Notes: generated by a model not told the origin, from the sequence alone. Positions 35,085-44,849 are shown, counted from the first letter of the stretch. The stretch is DNA of 64,000 nucleotides from Fictibacillus nanhaiensis (GCA_017052515.1 JAFHKR010000039.1:1-64000); one strand, 5' to 3'. Numbers and translations are program-made.

Positions 35085-36302
35085 ATGTGGAAAAACCGGA
35101 ATTTTTTAATTTTGATGTTTGGTCTTGCTGTATCGAGTACAGGGCTTTGGGTTGGAATTATTGGGAACCTTGAATTTCTGCAGATGAACGTAGAATCATC
35201 CTTTCTGCAAGCACTCATTATTTTAGCAGGATTTCTTGTAGGAATATTTTTAGCCCCGATGGCTGGCCGGATTATAGACAGAAGCAATAAGAAAAAGATT
35301 TTAATCTATGCTGGATTCGCTCGATGTGCTGCTATCTTTTTTATGTATTTGGCGATCGCTTATAACAATGTTTGGTGGATGGTCGTTTATACGCTTGTTA
35401 TCGGGATTTCTGGTACATTCTCTCAGCCTGCTATGCAAACGATGTTGCCTTTGATCGTAAAAAAAGATGAACTTCTAGATGCCAATGGTGTTAACATGAA
35501 CATCTTTACTGCTTCTCGAATCGTAGGAACTGCACTCGGTGGAGTTATGTTGGTGGGCATGTCGTTATTTTCTTTATATACGGTCACACTCGTTTCATAT
35601 GTAATCCTTTTAATTTCTACCTTCTTTTTAGATGTGGAAGAACAGCCTAAGAAAGCAGACTTATCAGGCAAAAAGGATAATTTTTTCAGAACGCTTAGAG
35701 AACTGTATCCCATCATAAAGAACGAACGAAAAGTTGTGTATGGAATCTTTTTATTGATTCCTGCTTATCTATTTTTATCTGGATTCAATTTGATGGTGAT
35801 TGAGATTAGTGAGTTACAAGATAATGCAGGGATTAAAGGAATTCTTTATACGACTGAAGGAGTTTGTGTATTTATTGGAACGTACTTATCAAAGAAATTT
35901 TTTAGAGATAATCCGAAGTTATCTTATATGTTCGCCATTACGTTTATTATCGCGGCCGCACATACATCTTTGTTTTTAGCAGAACATCCAATCATGTCGG
36001 TTCTTTCTTTCGGATTATTTGGTCTTGCTGCTGGAACGCTCTTTCCTGTCGTCACTACCATTTTCCAAACGGATGTCCCGTCAGACTATCACGGTCGCTT
36101 CTTTTCTATAAAAGGGATGGTCGATAATATTATCTTCCAAATTTTAATGCTATTAACAGGATTGTTCCTTGATACGATTGGATTTCATAAAATGGTCAGA
36201 GGGTTTGGTGTTTCATCATTCGTTATTGCATTTGTCATCTATTATCAATATAAAACAAAGAGTGGGACAAAACAGAAGGATAGACTGGCACCGATTAAAT
36301 AA
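35085..36302 (+). CDS. MFS transporter (12-helix)
   Basis: 405 aa with about 12 membrane helices. It starts MWKNRNFLILMFGLAVSSTG and has motif A-like AGRIIDRSNKKKILIYAGF after helix 2. The group resembles MFS_3/enterobactin-exporter-like permeases. GAGAGGGGAAAGG precedes the ATG. It stands alone between the divergent topB gene and a terminator. The substrate is not predictable. Confidence 0.85.
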   Translation: MWKNRNFLILMFGLAVSSTGLWVGIIGNLEFLQMNVESSFLQALIILAGFLVGIFLAPMAGRIIDRSNKKKILIYAGFARCAAIFFMYLAIAYNNVWWMVVYTLVIGISGTFSQPAMQTMLPLIVKKDELLDANGVNMNIFTASRIVGTALGGVMLVGMSLFSLYTVTLVSYVILLISTFFLDVEEQPKKADLSGKKDNFFRTLRELYPIIKNERKVVYGIFLLIPAYLFLSGFNLMVIEISELQDNAGIKGILYTTEGVCVFIGTYLSKKFFRDNPKLSYMFAITFIIAAAHTSLFLAEHPIMSVLSFGLFGLAAGTLFPVVTTIFQTDVPSDYHGRFFSIKGMVDNIIFQILMLLTGLFLDTIGFHKMVRGFGVSSFVIAFVIYYQYKTKSGTKQKDRLAPIK

Positions 36303-36313
36303 ATAGAGAATAA

Positions 36314-36341
36314 AAGAGAGTGGCGGACCGTCACTCTTTTT
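36314..36341 (+). terminator. Terminator after the MFS gene
   Basis: AGAGTG/CACTCT arms with GCGGACCGT between, then TTTTTG. Confidence 0.75.
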
Positions 36342-36461
36342 GTATGCTTTTTCATTAAGTTTGTTATGAAAGCGATAAAGACTATAACAGCAAGATTTAG
36401 GACGAATTGTTAGGTTGAACTTGTTACAATGATGAAAAGATAATGGATGGAGGTGTTATCA

Positions 36462-37037
36462 GTGGGTACCGTACAGATGTCGTTTGATGAGATGTGGGAT
36501 AAGATCATGGAATGTAACAGGTCATATGATGGACTATTTTATACAGCTGTAAAAACAACAAAGATCTATTGCCGTCCATCTTGTCGTTCACGAAAACCCA
36601 AAAAGCAAAACGTAGCGTTTTACTACTCCATTTCTCAGTGTGAAAAAGCCGGCTATCGAGCGTGTAAAAGATGTCAGCCTGAGATCGAACATTGTCCACA
36701 AATTAATCTGATTAGAAAAGCAACGAGTTATTTAGTGAACAACCATCAAAGAAGAATTCTTCTTCAAGATGTAGCGAGGCACTCTGGAGTGAGCCCATTC
36801 TATCTCGAACGATTGTTTAAAGAGGAGATGAATGTTACGCCACGAGAATTTGTGGAGAATATTCGCATTGATAAAGCGGCTTATCTGTTGAGGAATACTT
36901 CAAAAACAGGGCTCGAGATTTGCTTTGAATCGGGATTTCGGAGCCCTTCTAACTTTTATAAAACGTTTCGTACGTATAAAGGTTGTACGCCAAGTGATTA
37001 CCGAAAATCGGAGAAAGACAAAGGAAACGAATCGTGA
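36462..37037 (+). CDS. adaA: AdaA: methylphosphotriester-DNA methyltransferase and transcriptional activator
   Basis: 191 aa from GTG 36462 (GGAGGTG six bases upstream; an in-frame ATG at 36447 overlaps that site). The N-terminal Ada zinc domain has C37, C41, C68 and C71 (IYCRPSCRSRKPKKQNV, YRACKRCQPE); C37 is the expected methyl acceptor. An AraC-type HTH domain follows (LLQDVARHSGVSPFYLERLF, CFESGFRSPSNFYKTFR). Methylation by phosphotriesters in DNA turns it into an activator of the adaptive response. It overlaps alkA by four bases, so it controls and is part of the same operon. Confidence 0.92.
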   Translation: MGTVQMSFDEMWDKIMECNRSYDGLFYTAVKTTKIYCRPSCRSRKPKKQNVAFYYSISQCEKAGYRACKRCQPEIEHCPQINLIRKATSYLVNNHQRRILLQDVARHSGVSPFYLERLFKEEMNVTPREFVENIRIDKAAYLLRNTSKTGLEICFESGFRSPSNFYKTFRTYKGCTPSDYRKSEKDKGNES

Positions 37038-37927
37038 GCTGTGCCGAATTAGATGGGATTATAAAAATAGCGGTACCACAGGAATTTTCCTTTAGAGAGT
37101 GCCTGGCTTTTCTTAACAGATCACCACTAGAAATTCTTCATCACATAGATGAAAACAATATTTACAAAGTTATCACGGTGAATGATGAACTGATTTTAAT
37201 GAAGATCAGTTACAAAGATCAAGAGCTCATAATAGAGTTTCCTGATCAAGTGCCTTCCAACAAACAGGTGATCGTTCAATTTGTTGAGAATTGGTTTGAT
37301 CTGAATCAAGATCTTTCGTCATTTTATCAAACTGTTTCAAATGATAGCTTATTAAAGCCGCTCGTAGAACAATACTATGGATTGCGAATGATTGGTATTC
37401 CTGATCTGTTTGAAGCGTTGACTTGGGCAATAATGGGACAGCAGATTACTTTAACCTTTGCCTATACATTGAAAAAACGGATAGTTACGAGTTTTGGGGA
37501 AAAGCTTTTGATACAAGGCAAGGAACACTGGGCATACCCTTCTCCTGAAATCATCGCAGATCTTCAGATTGATGATTTAAGGAAACTTCAATTTACAACG
37601 CGAAAAGCGGAATATGTGATAGGTGTGGCAAGTGAAATAGTCGAGGGTCGGCTTTCAAAAGAAATATTAAGACATGCTGAAGATGCTGCTCAACAACTTA
37701 TTTCACTTAGAGGAATTGGACCGTGGACAGCAGATTATGTATTGATGAAATGCTTACTAAAAACAGATGCTTTCCCAGTTGCTGACGTAGGGCTTCAGAA
37801 TGCTGTCATGAAACAGTTGCAATGGAATCAAAAGCCAAAGATAAATGAATTAAGAATATTAGCGAAAAACTGGAGTGGTTGGGAAGCATATGCCACTTTT
37901 TATTTGTGGAGGTCATTGTATGAATAA
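37034..37927 (+). CDS. alkA: DNA-3-methyladenine glycosylase (AlkA)
   Basis: 297-residue HhH-GPD glycosylase that excises alkylated purines. The helix-hairpin-helix is LISLRGIGPWTADYVLM, and the catalytic Asp is D251 in FPVADVGLQNAV. The N-terminal 110 residues form the AlkA-type beta domain; LFEALTWAIMGQQITLTFA is the usual DNA-binding start of the helical domain. It begins at GTG 37034, overlapping the adaA stop (GTGA), without a strong site of its own, so translation is probably coupled. Confidence 0.9.
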   Translation: MSCAELDGIIKIAVPQEFSFRECLAFLNRSPLEILHHIDENNIYKVITVNDELILMKISYKDQELIIEFPDQVPSNKQVIVQFVENWFDLNQDLSSFYQTVSNDSLLKPLVEQYYGLRMIGIPDLFEALTWAIMGQQITLTFAYTLKKRIVTSFGEKLLIQGKEHWAYPSPEIIADLQIDDLRKLQFTTRKAEYVIGVASEIVEGRLSKEILRHAEDAAQQLISLRGIGPWTADYVLMKCLLKTDAFPVADVGLQNAVMKQLQWNQKPKINELRILAKNWSGWEAYATFYLWRSLYE

Positions 37928-38408
37928 GAACTATAAAGTAGAGCTCAAGTCACCCATAGGGGTAATAGAGATTTTGGGGACGAAAACTGTTGTCCAATCT
38001 ATCCTTTTCGTAGATAGAGAGAAAGCGGTTGAAGATCAAGAGGATATTCCTTCTGTCCTTCTAGACTGTCGCGACCAACTGTTAGAATACTTTAACGGTA
38101 AACGGCAAACTTTTACGTTTCCTTTTAAATCTAGCGGTACTCCTTTCCAACACACGGTATGGAATTCACTAATTGATATTCCGTTCGCTGAAACTGCCTC
38201 TTACAGAGATATTGCCATCTCGCTTCAAAATGAAAAAGCGGTCCGGGCGGTAGGTAATGCGAATGGGAAGAATAAGTTAAGTATTGTGGTTCCTTGTCAT
38301 CGAATTATAGGTTCAAGTGGGAAACTAACGGGATATGCCGGTGGTTTATGGCGAAAAGAATGGTTACTGCACCACGAGAAAAAAGTTAAGGAAACACGAT
38401 TGGTATAG
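37920..38408 (+). CDS. ogt: Methylated-DNA--protein-cysteine methyltransferase
   Basis: 162 aa. The suicide methyl acceptor is C126 in VVPCHRIIGSSGKLTGYAGG, with helix ASYRDIAISLQNEKAVRAVG and the Arg finger before it. It removes O6-methyl groups from guanine. ATG 37920 has GGAGGTCATTGT upstream and overlaps the alkA end by eight bases; the ORF could run further 5' but only inside alkA. It equals B. subtilis AdaB/Ogt and completes the adaA-alkA-ogt adaptive-response operon. Confidence 0.92.
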   Translation: MNKNYKVELKSPIGVIEILGTKTVVQSILFVDREKAVEDQEDIPSVLLDCRDQLLEYFNGKRQTFTFPFKSSGTPFQHTVWNSLIDIPFAETASYRDIAISLQNEKAVRAVGNANGKNKLSIVVPCHRIIGSSGKLTGYAGGLWRKEWLLHHEKKVKETRLV

Positions 38409-38599
38409 AAGGATAACTTTTATATTGAAACAAAAAAGACGGAATCTGATATAATAGTCAGAAAATTTAATTATATTAAGACTTCTGCATTATTTTCAGC
38501 TGTTTATAAGAAAACGGATACATTTTAATTTACAATAGTAAGAAAAAGGTTTAAAATGAGAAAGTTCCAAAAAATAGAAATATATAGGGGGCTTTTTTG

Positions 38600-39136
38600 A
38601 TGAAAAAATTTTTAGCGGTAACAGCAGCTGCTGTTCTTGCGCTTAGCGTAGGATGTAGCAAGGAAGAAGAAAAACCGAAAGAAGAAGCTAAACCAGCGGC
38701 TGCAGAAAAGAAAGAAGATGGAAACGCTGAAAAGATTACACTTCTTAACTTTGAGAGTGAGCTTATGAACAAGCTTCGTGGCTACCACGCACCATTCAAC
38801 GCATATGCAGCTGGTCTTGAAAAAGAAGGCGAAGAGGCGCTTCCTCAAGCAGAGCTTGATAAACTAAAAGCAGATGCTAAAGCTAGTGGTGAAAAAGCAG
38901 TTGCAGAAATTCCATCCATTGAAGTTCCGTCAGACCTATCAAAAGAAAACCAAGAAGCTGTAAAAGGTTCTCTTGAAGAACTTAAAAAGTCTTATGAAGC
39001 TCGTGTAGCTGGCTTAGAAGATGAGGCTAAAGCAACTGAAGCTGACGAGTTATTCACAGGCTTTGAAGAAAAGTTGAATTCCGTTCACGAAGAATTAAAA
39101 TTGATCCCAGGTCAATTTGCTAAAGAAGTTCAATAA
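38600..39136 (+). CDS. Lipoprotein, helical, Lys/Glu-rich
   Basis: 178 aa. MKKFLAVTAAAVLALSVGC is a lipoprotein signal with lipobox LSVGC. A charged Lys/Glu/Ala-rich linker (EEEKPKEEAKPAAAEKKE) follows, then a helical domain of about 120 residues with no cysteine. AGGGGG lies eight bases before ATG 38600. It is probably a membrane-anchored protein outside the cell; function unknown. It is monocistronic with a terminator. Confidence 0.78.
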   Translation: MKKFLAVTAAAVLALSVGCSKEEEKPKEEAKPAAAEKKEDGNAEKITLLNFESELMNKLRGYHAPFNAYAAGLEKEGEEALPQAELDKLKADAKASGEKAVAEIPSIEVPSDLSKENQEAVKGSLEELKKSYEARVAGLEDEAKATEADELFTGFEEKLNSVHEELKLIPGQFAKEVQ

Positions 39137-39149
39137 TCGTCTAGATATT

Positions 39150-39176
39150 GCTGTCTCATATTGAGGCAGCTTTTTT
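39150..39176 (+). terminator. Terminator after the lipoprotein
   Basis: GCTGTCTC/GAGGCAGC (one G-T pair) around ATATT, then six T. Confidence 0.85.
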
Positions 39177-39183
39177 ATGTTTT

Positions 39184-39213
39184 GAAAAAAAAAAGAAGCC
39201 GAAGCTCCTTTTT
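39184..39213 (-). terminator. Terminator of the nucleoside transporter
   Basis: On the minus strand AAGGAGC-TTCG-GCTTCTT followed by a long T run. Confidence 0.8.
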
Positions 39214-39221
39214 AGATTATT

Positions 39222-40400
39222 TTATAAAAACAGACCCGCAATGGCAGCAGATAAGATACTTACTAATGTAGCACCATATAAGAGCTTCAATCCGAAGCGA
39301 GCAACCGTATTTCCTTGTTCTTCATGTAAACCTTTTACAGCACCAGTAATGATACCGATTGAAGAGAAGTTAGCAAATGAAACAAGGAAAACAGAGACGA
39401 TTCCAATTGTTCGATCAGACATGTCTTTTGCATATTTAGCTAAGTCGATCATGGCTACGAACTCGTTTGATACAAGTTTAGTTGCCATGATTGTACCTGC
39501 TGAAACTGCTTCTGCCCATGGGATACCAACTAAGAATGCTACTGGAGCAAATACGTATCCAAGCATCGTTTGGAATGTAATTCCGAAAATCATGTCAAAC
39601 ACATCGTTGATTAACGCGATTAACGCTACAAATCCTAGAAGCATGGCACCAACGATTACAGCAACCTTAAAGCCGTCCATGATGTACTCACCAAGCATTT
39701 CGAAAAAGGTTTGTTTTTCTTCTTCAATTTCAATGATGTCATCATCTTCCGTAACTTCATAAGGATTGATAATATTTGCGATGATGAATCCACCAAATAA
39801 GTTAAGCACGAGTGCCGTTACAACGTACTTTGGATCGATCATAGCCATATATGCTCCAAGAATTGAAGCGGATACTGTAGACATAGCAGATGTACAAAGC
39901 GTATATAAACGATGCTTTGGTAGATGACCTAATAGTTTCTTAACAGAGATAAATACTTCCGATTGTCCAAAAACAGCAGAAGCAACAGCGTTATAAGACT
40001 CTAATCTTCCTAAACCGTTCACTTTACTTAGCGCAAAACCGATCCATTTGATGATGAATGGAAGAATTCTAAAGTGTTGCGCGATCCCAATTAATACAGA
40101 GATGAAAACGATCGGTAATAAAACATTTAAGAAAAAGGGCATTGCAGCTTCGTTTGCTAATCCACCGAACACGAATTCAACCCCAGCAGCTGCGTAGCTT
40201 AATAGCTTTTCAAACAGTTTAGAGATACCTTTTATAATAACAAGGCCGACGCCTGTATTTAATAGAAAGTATGTAAGGATAAGCTGTAATCCAAGCATAA
40301 CTAGGATCGGCTTGTATTTGATCTTTTTGCGATCATTACTGACTAGAAAGGCTAACAAGAAAACCGCTGCTACTCCAGCCAGAAAGATGATGTACTTCAT
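39222..40400 (-). CDS. Concentrative nucleoside transporter (NupC family)
   Basis: 392 aa with about ten membrane helices. Family marks are FFLNVLLPIVFISVLIGIAQ, VNGLGRLESYNAVASAVFGQ followed by SEVFISVKKL, STVSASILGAYMAM and the C-terminal FANFSSIGIITGAVKGLHEE. It imports nucleosides with protons or sodium. AGGAGGAAAAG precedes the ATG. No nucleoside-salvage genes adjoin it, and I found no purine riboswitch in the 190-bp leader. Confidence 0.9.
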   Translation of the reverse strand: MKYIIFLAGVAAVFLLAFLVSNDRKKIKYKPILVMLGLQLILTYFLLNTGVGLVIIKGISKLFEKLLSYAAAGVEFVFGGLANEAAMPFFLNVLLPIVFISVLIGIAQHFRILPFIIKWIGFALSKVNGLGRLESYNAVASAVFGQSEVFISVKKLLGHLPKHRLYTLCTSAMSTVSASILGAYMAMIDPKYVVTALVLNLFGGFIIANIINPYEVTEDDDIIEIEEEKQTFFEMLGEYIMDGFKVAVIVGAMLLGFVALIALINDVFDMIFGITFQTMLGYVFAPVAFLVGIPWAEAVSAGTIMATKLVSNEFVAMIDLAKYAKDMSDRTIGIVSVFLVSFANFSSIGIITGAVKGLHEEQGNTVARFGLKLLYGATLVSILSAAIAGLFL

Positions 40401-40591
40401 TTTACTTTTCCTCCTAAATAACTTACTTATCGAACTTTACTATTATTAGATAATTCCATGTTTTTCGCAACCGCAAAAAATTCCTACTTTGTTAGTATTA
40501 ACCAAATCTATGATTTAATATTTAGTTACAAGGTTTTTACTACTTTTAGGAGAAGTATTAATGTGATTATTGAAAAAAGGGAGCGGGTAAT

Positions 40592-41149
40592 TTGAAACAA
40601 GCACTACTTGTCATTGATGCACAACAAGAACTCATGGATGGAAATGAAAAAGAACAAGGAGTTTATAACAAAGAAGGACTGCTTCAAAACATTAATAAAG
40701 TAATTGGACAAGCAAAACAAGCAGAAGCTTCCGTTGTTTTTGTTAGAGACTTAGATGTTTCTGAGGGGAAGGGATCAGGCTTTGAGGTTCACTCTGTAAT
40801 ACACGTACCGAAAGAGGCTAAGGTTTTTGATAAAAAAGCAACGAATGCCTTTTATGATACATCTTTGTTAAGTTATCTAAAAGAGGAGGGAATTGTTCAT
40901 CTTGTTCTGATGGGTTGCAAGACAGAGCATTGCATCGATACCGCAGTTCGATTTGCGACTGTCTCTGGCTTCGATGTTACGCTTGTTGAAGACGGGCACT
41001 CCACTTCAGATACAGAAGTGTTAAAAGCTGAACAAATTATAAGCCATCACAACAAAATTTTGCACGGCCATTATAACGTTGATCATTTTTCAGTTGTACG
41101 TAAGGCGGAGGAAGATCTATTCCATCCCATTCATAACCATTACCGGTAA
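40592..41149 (+). CDS. Isochorismatase-family cysteine hydrolase
   Basis: 185 aa. The catalytic triad is D9 (QALLVIDAQQELMD), a Lys in FDKKATNAFYDT, and C114 in LMGCKTEHCIDTAVRFA. Start TTG 40592 follows GGGAGCGGG. Members hydrolyse amides or vinyl ethers such as nicotinamide; residues specific for any one substrate are not evident. It is monocistronic. Confidence 0.85.
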   Translation: MKQALLVIDAQQELMDGNEKEQGVYNKEGLLQNINKVIGQAKQAEASVVFVRDLDVSEGKGSGFEVHSVIHVPKEAKVFDKKATNAFYDTSLLSYLKEEGIVHLVLMGCKTEHCIDTAVRFATVSGFDVTLVEDGHSTSDTEVLKAEQIISHHNKILHGHYNVDHFSVVRKAEEDLFHPIHNHYR

Positions 41150-41233
41150 AGCAAAACGTTTGTCTTCAAGTGATTAAATATGATTAAATACGTACGATAA
41201 AAGGTGAATGAAGAAATTAAAAGGAGGACTAGG

Positions 41234-41707
41234 ATGAGTCAATTAACAATTCAAAATTTTGAACTAGCACGAAGATTCTTCCTGAAACAAGTGGATGGAT
41301 TAGATGAGATGGCAGCGGATGTTCAACCAGATGGGTTCAATAATAACATTCGCTGGCATATCGGACATGTCCTCACAACTTCAGAGTATTTTTTGTTTGG
41401 ATTTCCGGAACATTCTTCAAACTTACCAAAACAATATGTGGAGTTATTTAATAAAGGAACAAGCCCTGCAGATTGGAAAGGGGAAGTGCCTACTCTTAAG
41501 GAACTTAAACAGCAGCTAGAAGAACAGTCTTTACGCGTAAAAGAATTATCGACAGAAAAATTAAATGAAAAGCTGGAGAAACCTTTATTCAACCTGACTA
41601 CTTTCGGTGAGCTCGTGAATTTCACTGTCTTTCATGAAACCCATCACTTAGGTCAAATGCATGCGATTAAAAGAGTCGTAGAAAACCAAACGGTTAAACA
41701 AGCATAG
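41234..41707 (+). CDS. DinB family protein
   Basis: 157-residue four-helix DinB fold. NNIRWHIGHVLTTSEYFLFG and VNFTVFHETHHLGQMHAIKR supply the three conserved histidines of the metal site. ATG 41234 has AAGGAGGA upstream. DinB-like proteins (unrelated to polymerase IV) include thiol transferases such as bacillithiol transferases; no more specific call is justified. Confidence 0.82.
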   Translation: MSQLTIQNFELARRFFLKQVDGLDEMAADVQPDGFNNNIRWHIGHVLTTSEYFLFGFPEHSSNLPKQYVELFNKGTSPADWKGEVPTLKELKQQLEEQSLRVKELSTEKLNEKLEKPLFNLTTFGELVNFTVFHETHHLGQMHAIKRVVENQTVKQA

Positions 41708-41720
41708 TTTTTAAAACAAA

Positions 41721-41757
41721 AAAACAGTGAATGCCTAAAAAGGTTTTCACTGTTTTT
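41721..41757 (+). terminator. Terminator after the DinB gene
   Basis: AAAACAGTGAA pairs with TTCACTGTTTT. Confidence 0.8.
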
Positions 41758-41907
41758 GTATATACTTTATAGTAATAAATATGCTATTATAGAAAAGACG
41801 CACTACGTTAATAATTATATGTATATTTGTTCCTAATTTTATTATACGATAAAACAGGGGTGTGTGTCAACGATTAACTAATAAATTTTTTTGTAGGGGG
41901 AAATCGG

Positions 41908-44223
41908 ATGACAACATGGAATCAGGAGCAACAGAAAGAACAAAAACGTGTAGATCAAGTCATTCATAAACTTTCTGATGAAACAGATAAACTTCTGGAA
42001 CATCTAGGAGGGAAAAAGGCCGATGTTGTTCAAATCAGAAAGAATTTTTGGTCTGATGTAACAGTGAACCTTGAAGATGCCGACGATGCAATTGAAACTG
42101 CAGCAAGTATCAAACAGCAATCAGAGCTATTATCCGAGATTGAACGAAGTCATACTTCTGCAGAAACTCGCCTTAAAACCTATGAGAAGTTGAAGAGCTC
42201 CCCTTACTTTGGGCGAATTGATTTTAAAGAAGATGGTGAAAAGAGGGCTGAACAAGTCTATATCGGTATAGCCTCTTATTATGATGAACCTAGTAGTACA
42301 TTCCTTGTTCATGATTGGCGTGCGCCGATTTCAAGTCTGTACTATGATCACTCTCTTGGCGAAGCTGATTATCGTGCACCGAGTGGCAACATTGAAGGAC
42401 AGCTCGAACTAAAAAGACAGTTTATGATAAAGAATGCTAATATAACAGGAATGTTTGATACGGGAGAAGCGATCGGAGACGATTTATTACAGCACGTATT
42501 AGGCAACCAAGCGAATACACAGATGAAAAGTATTGTGGCCACCATCCAAAAAGAACAAAATGCCATCATACGTAATACAACGAGTGATCTACTCGTTGTT
42601 CAAGGTGCAGCTGGATGTGGAAAGACGTCAGCAGCTCTTCAACGTGTGGCTTTTCTATTATACCGAGATCGAGAGACCATTCAGTCACACCACGTTGTAT
42701 TATTTTCACCAAACAATATGTTTAATAGCTATGTAGCCAACGTACTGCCTGAACTAGGTGAGGAAAACATGGAACAAACAACGTTTCAAGCTTATGTGGA
42801 TCATCACTTAAGAGGAGAATATTCTATTGAGACGCCTTTTGAGCAGATCGAAGAGCTTTTATCTGAACAAGGAGATTCGAAGCGTGTAGAAGCGATCCAG
42901 TTTAAAGCCTCCGTTGAATTCTTAGAAGCGATCCATCGCTATGCTGAGAAGTTAAGTGAATCTGGCATGCAGTTTTCACATGTAAGATTTCGAGATCGTA
43001 TCGTGATTCGTGCTAAACAGATCAGTGAATACTTCTATTCTCTCGACAAAAAAGAAGCCATCCCTTATCGAATGAAGAAAACCGCTGCTTGGGTCTTAGA
43101 AGAGCTAAAGAAAATAGAACGAAGAGAACGTAAGAAACCATGGGTTGAAAAAGAGATACAACTTATTGATAAAAATGTTTATACAAGGTTGTATGAGAAG
43201 TTAGAGGAGCGTAATAAATATGGAGCTGACTCGTTTAACGATCTATCGAGCGAACAAAAAGTACTCTCAGCTTATGTGACGCGAATTGCCTTCAAATCAT
43301 TAAGAGAAAGCATTGAACAGTTTTCGTTCTTAGATGTGAAAAGCATATATGCTAAGCTGTTTCAGAAAAATAAACGATTGATGGAGGACGTGAATACTTG
43401 GAACGAGATCTGCAATCAAACATTGTTTAATCTGAAACAAAACCATCTAGCGAATGAAGATGCAACCCCGCTTTTATATGTTAAAGAACTATTAGTAGGT
43501 TTTCAATCGAACGCTGCGGTTCGTCATGTTTTTATTGACGAAGCACAAGATTTTTCACCGTTTCAGTTTGCTTTTATTCAGCGTATTTTCCCAAGAGCAA
43601 ACCTAACGATACTAGGTGACTTAAATCAATCGATTTACGCACATGCGTCAGATGAAACCTTCAGTATGCTCAAAAACGTATTAAACAAGAAGAATCCTGA
43701 AACGATTACTCTTCAAAGAAGTTATCGCTCTACGAAAGAAATCGTAGAGTTTACGAAAAGTCTTCTAAATGACGGAAGCGAGATTATTCCGTTCAATCGT
43801 TCTGGTGATAAACCAGTTATAGCAGCGGTAGAGCGTGAGGAGGATCATCTGAACGAGGTTGTGAATCTTGTTGGAGATTGGTTGAACAAAGGCCATGAAA
43901 CAATAGCGGTGATCTGCCGTTCGGCTAAAGAGAGCAAAGCCGTTTATGAGAAACTGAAAGATAATCTAGATGTGCGGCTCATGATCGATGAGGATGCCTC
44001 TTTCCAAAAAGGCGTTATCGTTATCCCATCTTATTTAGCCAAGGGAATTGAATTTGACGCAGTAGCGATTTTTGATGCATCAGGCTACCAACTTGAACGG
44101 GAACGAAAACTGTTTTACACGGTATGTACACGAGCGATGCATGAGTTAACCGTTTTTTATACAGGAAAACCTTGCCCATTTATAGAAGAAGCATCTGAGA
44201 ATTTGTATGAGGTTGTTCGTTAA
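41908..44223 (+). CDS. helD: RNA polymerase-recycling helicase-like ATPase HelD
   Basis: 771-residue UvrD/Rep-like motor. An N-terminal coiled coil (EQQKEQKRVDQVIHKLSDE) is the arm that reaches RNA polymerase. Walker A is VVQGAAGCGKTSAALQRVAF, Walker B VFIDEAQDFSPFQF, then GDLNQSIYAH, QRSYRSTKEIV and VCTRAMHELTVFY. HelD removes stalled RNA polymerase from DNA and can contribute to rifampicin tolerance in some species. TAGGGGGAAA precedes the ATG. Length and motif order match B. subtilis HelD. Confidence 0.9.
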   Translation: MTTWNQEQQKEQKRVDQVIHKLSDETDKLLEHLGGKKADVVQIRKNFWSDVTVNLEDADDAIETAASIKQQSELLSEIERSHTSAETRLKTYEKLKSSPYFGRIDFKEDGEKRAEQVYIGIASYYDEPSSTFLVHDWRAPISSLYYDHSLGEADYRAPSGNIEGQLELKRQFMIKNANITGMFDTGEAIGDDLLQHVLGNQANTQMKSIVATIQKEQNAIIRNTTSDLLVVQGAAGCGKTSAALQRVAFLLYRDRETIQSHHVVLFSPNNMFNSYVANVLPELGEENMEQTTFQAYVDHHLRGEYSIETPFEQIEELLSEQGDSKRVEAIQFKASVEFLEAIHRYAEKLSESGMQFSHVRFRDRIVIRAKQISEYFYSLDKKEAIPYRMKKTAAWVLEELKKIERRERKKPWVEKEIQLIDKNVYTRLYEKLEERNKYGADSFNDLSSEQKVLSAYVTRIAFKSLRESIEQFSFLDVKSIYAKLFQKNKRLMEDVNTWNEICNQTLFNLKQNHLANEDATPLLYVKELLVGFQSNAAVRHVFIDEAQDFSPFQFAFIQRIFPRANLTILGDLNQSIYAHASDETFSMLKNVLNKKNPETITLQRSYRSTKEIVEFTKSLLNDGSEIIPFNRSGDKPVIAAVEREEDHLNEVVNLVGDWLNKGHETIAVICRSAKESKAVYEKLKDNLDVRLMIDEDASFQKGVIVIPSYLAKGIEFDAVAIFDASGYQLERERKLFYTVCTRAMHELTVFYTGKPCPFIEEASENLYEVVR

Positions 44224-44230
44224 ACGTATT

Positions 44231-44266
44231 GATCCGTTGTTTCTTTAGGAAACAGCGGATTTTTTC
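44231..44266 (+). terminator. Terminator after helD
   Basis: GATCCGTTGTTTC/GAAACAGCGGAT with loop TTTAG, then T run. Confidence 0.85.
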
Positions 44267-44339
44267 TTTTTATTATATGTTTTTTCCATTTTTGATTTTT
44301 TCCTTTTAGGGTAACGATAACAAGAAGGAGGGAATAGAA

Positions 44340-44786
44340 ATGGCTTTTGATTATGATCTTGATTTTGATAATATCGATTTTCGAAAACATCCTGAAAAAT
44401 ATCGTGTTGGACGTGGTGAGCAAGGAGTACTTTTAGTGGAACCGTATAAGAGTGAAATCCTGCCGCACTGGCGTTTTAAGACGCCAGAAGAAGCTGAAAA
44501 GTCTTCCAAGAAAATCTATGAACAATTTCTAGATTATAAGAAAAACAAAGACTTTGTTGGAGCAGATATGGCGAGAAAGTTTCTTCAGATGGGATATACA
44601 CGTGCTAGAAGGTACACGAACTATAAAGGCGGAAGGAAATACAATGAAGATGGCGAGGTCAATAGGCGGAAAATAGATCCTGTAAAAGCAAAGTCAGCAG
44701 CAATCTTTGAGGAGAAGTGGAAACTAGCTCGTACCGATGAAGAATATTTGAAAATGAAAAAAGCACATCAAAAAGAATTTGGTTAA
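44340..44786 (+). CDS. DUF4385 family protein
   Basis: 148 aa. The sequence MAFDYDLDFDNIDFRKHPEK, GRGEQGVLLVEPYKSEILPH and ARKFLQMGYTRARRYTNYKG is highly characteristic of DUF4385, a soluble family of unknown function found mainly in Bacillaceae. GAAGGAGGG precedes the ATG. It is rich in basic and aromatic residues, and nucleic-acid binding is possible but unproven. Confidence 0.9.
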   Translation: MAFDYDLDFDNIDFRKHPEKYRVGRGEQGVLLVEPYKSEILPHWRFKTPEEAEKSSKKIYEQFLDYKKNKDFVGADMARKFLQMGYTRARRYTNYKGGRKYNEDGEVNRRKIDPVKAKSAAIFEEKWKLARTDEEYLKMKKAHQKEFG

Positions 44787-44818
44787 GCACCTCCTTTTAT
44801 AAAGGAGATGCTTTTTTT
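44786..44818 (+). terminator. Terminator after the DUF4385 gene
   Basis: AGCACCTCCTT and AAGGAGATGCT arms around TTTATA, then T run. Confidence 0.8.
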
Positions 44819-44849
44819 AATAACGCTAGAATAGCATAGATTCTTTGTT

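Noticed and set aside
40401-40591. Purine riboswitch in the nupC-type leader
   Set aside because: No conserved junction sequences or pairing pattern of a purine aptamer were visible, and no terminator follows.
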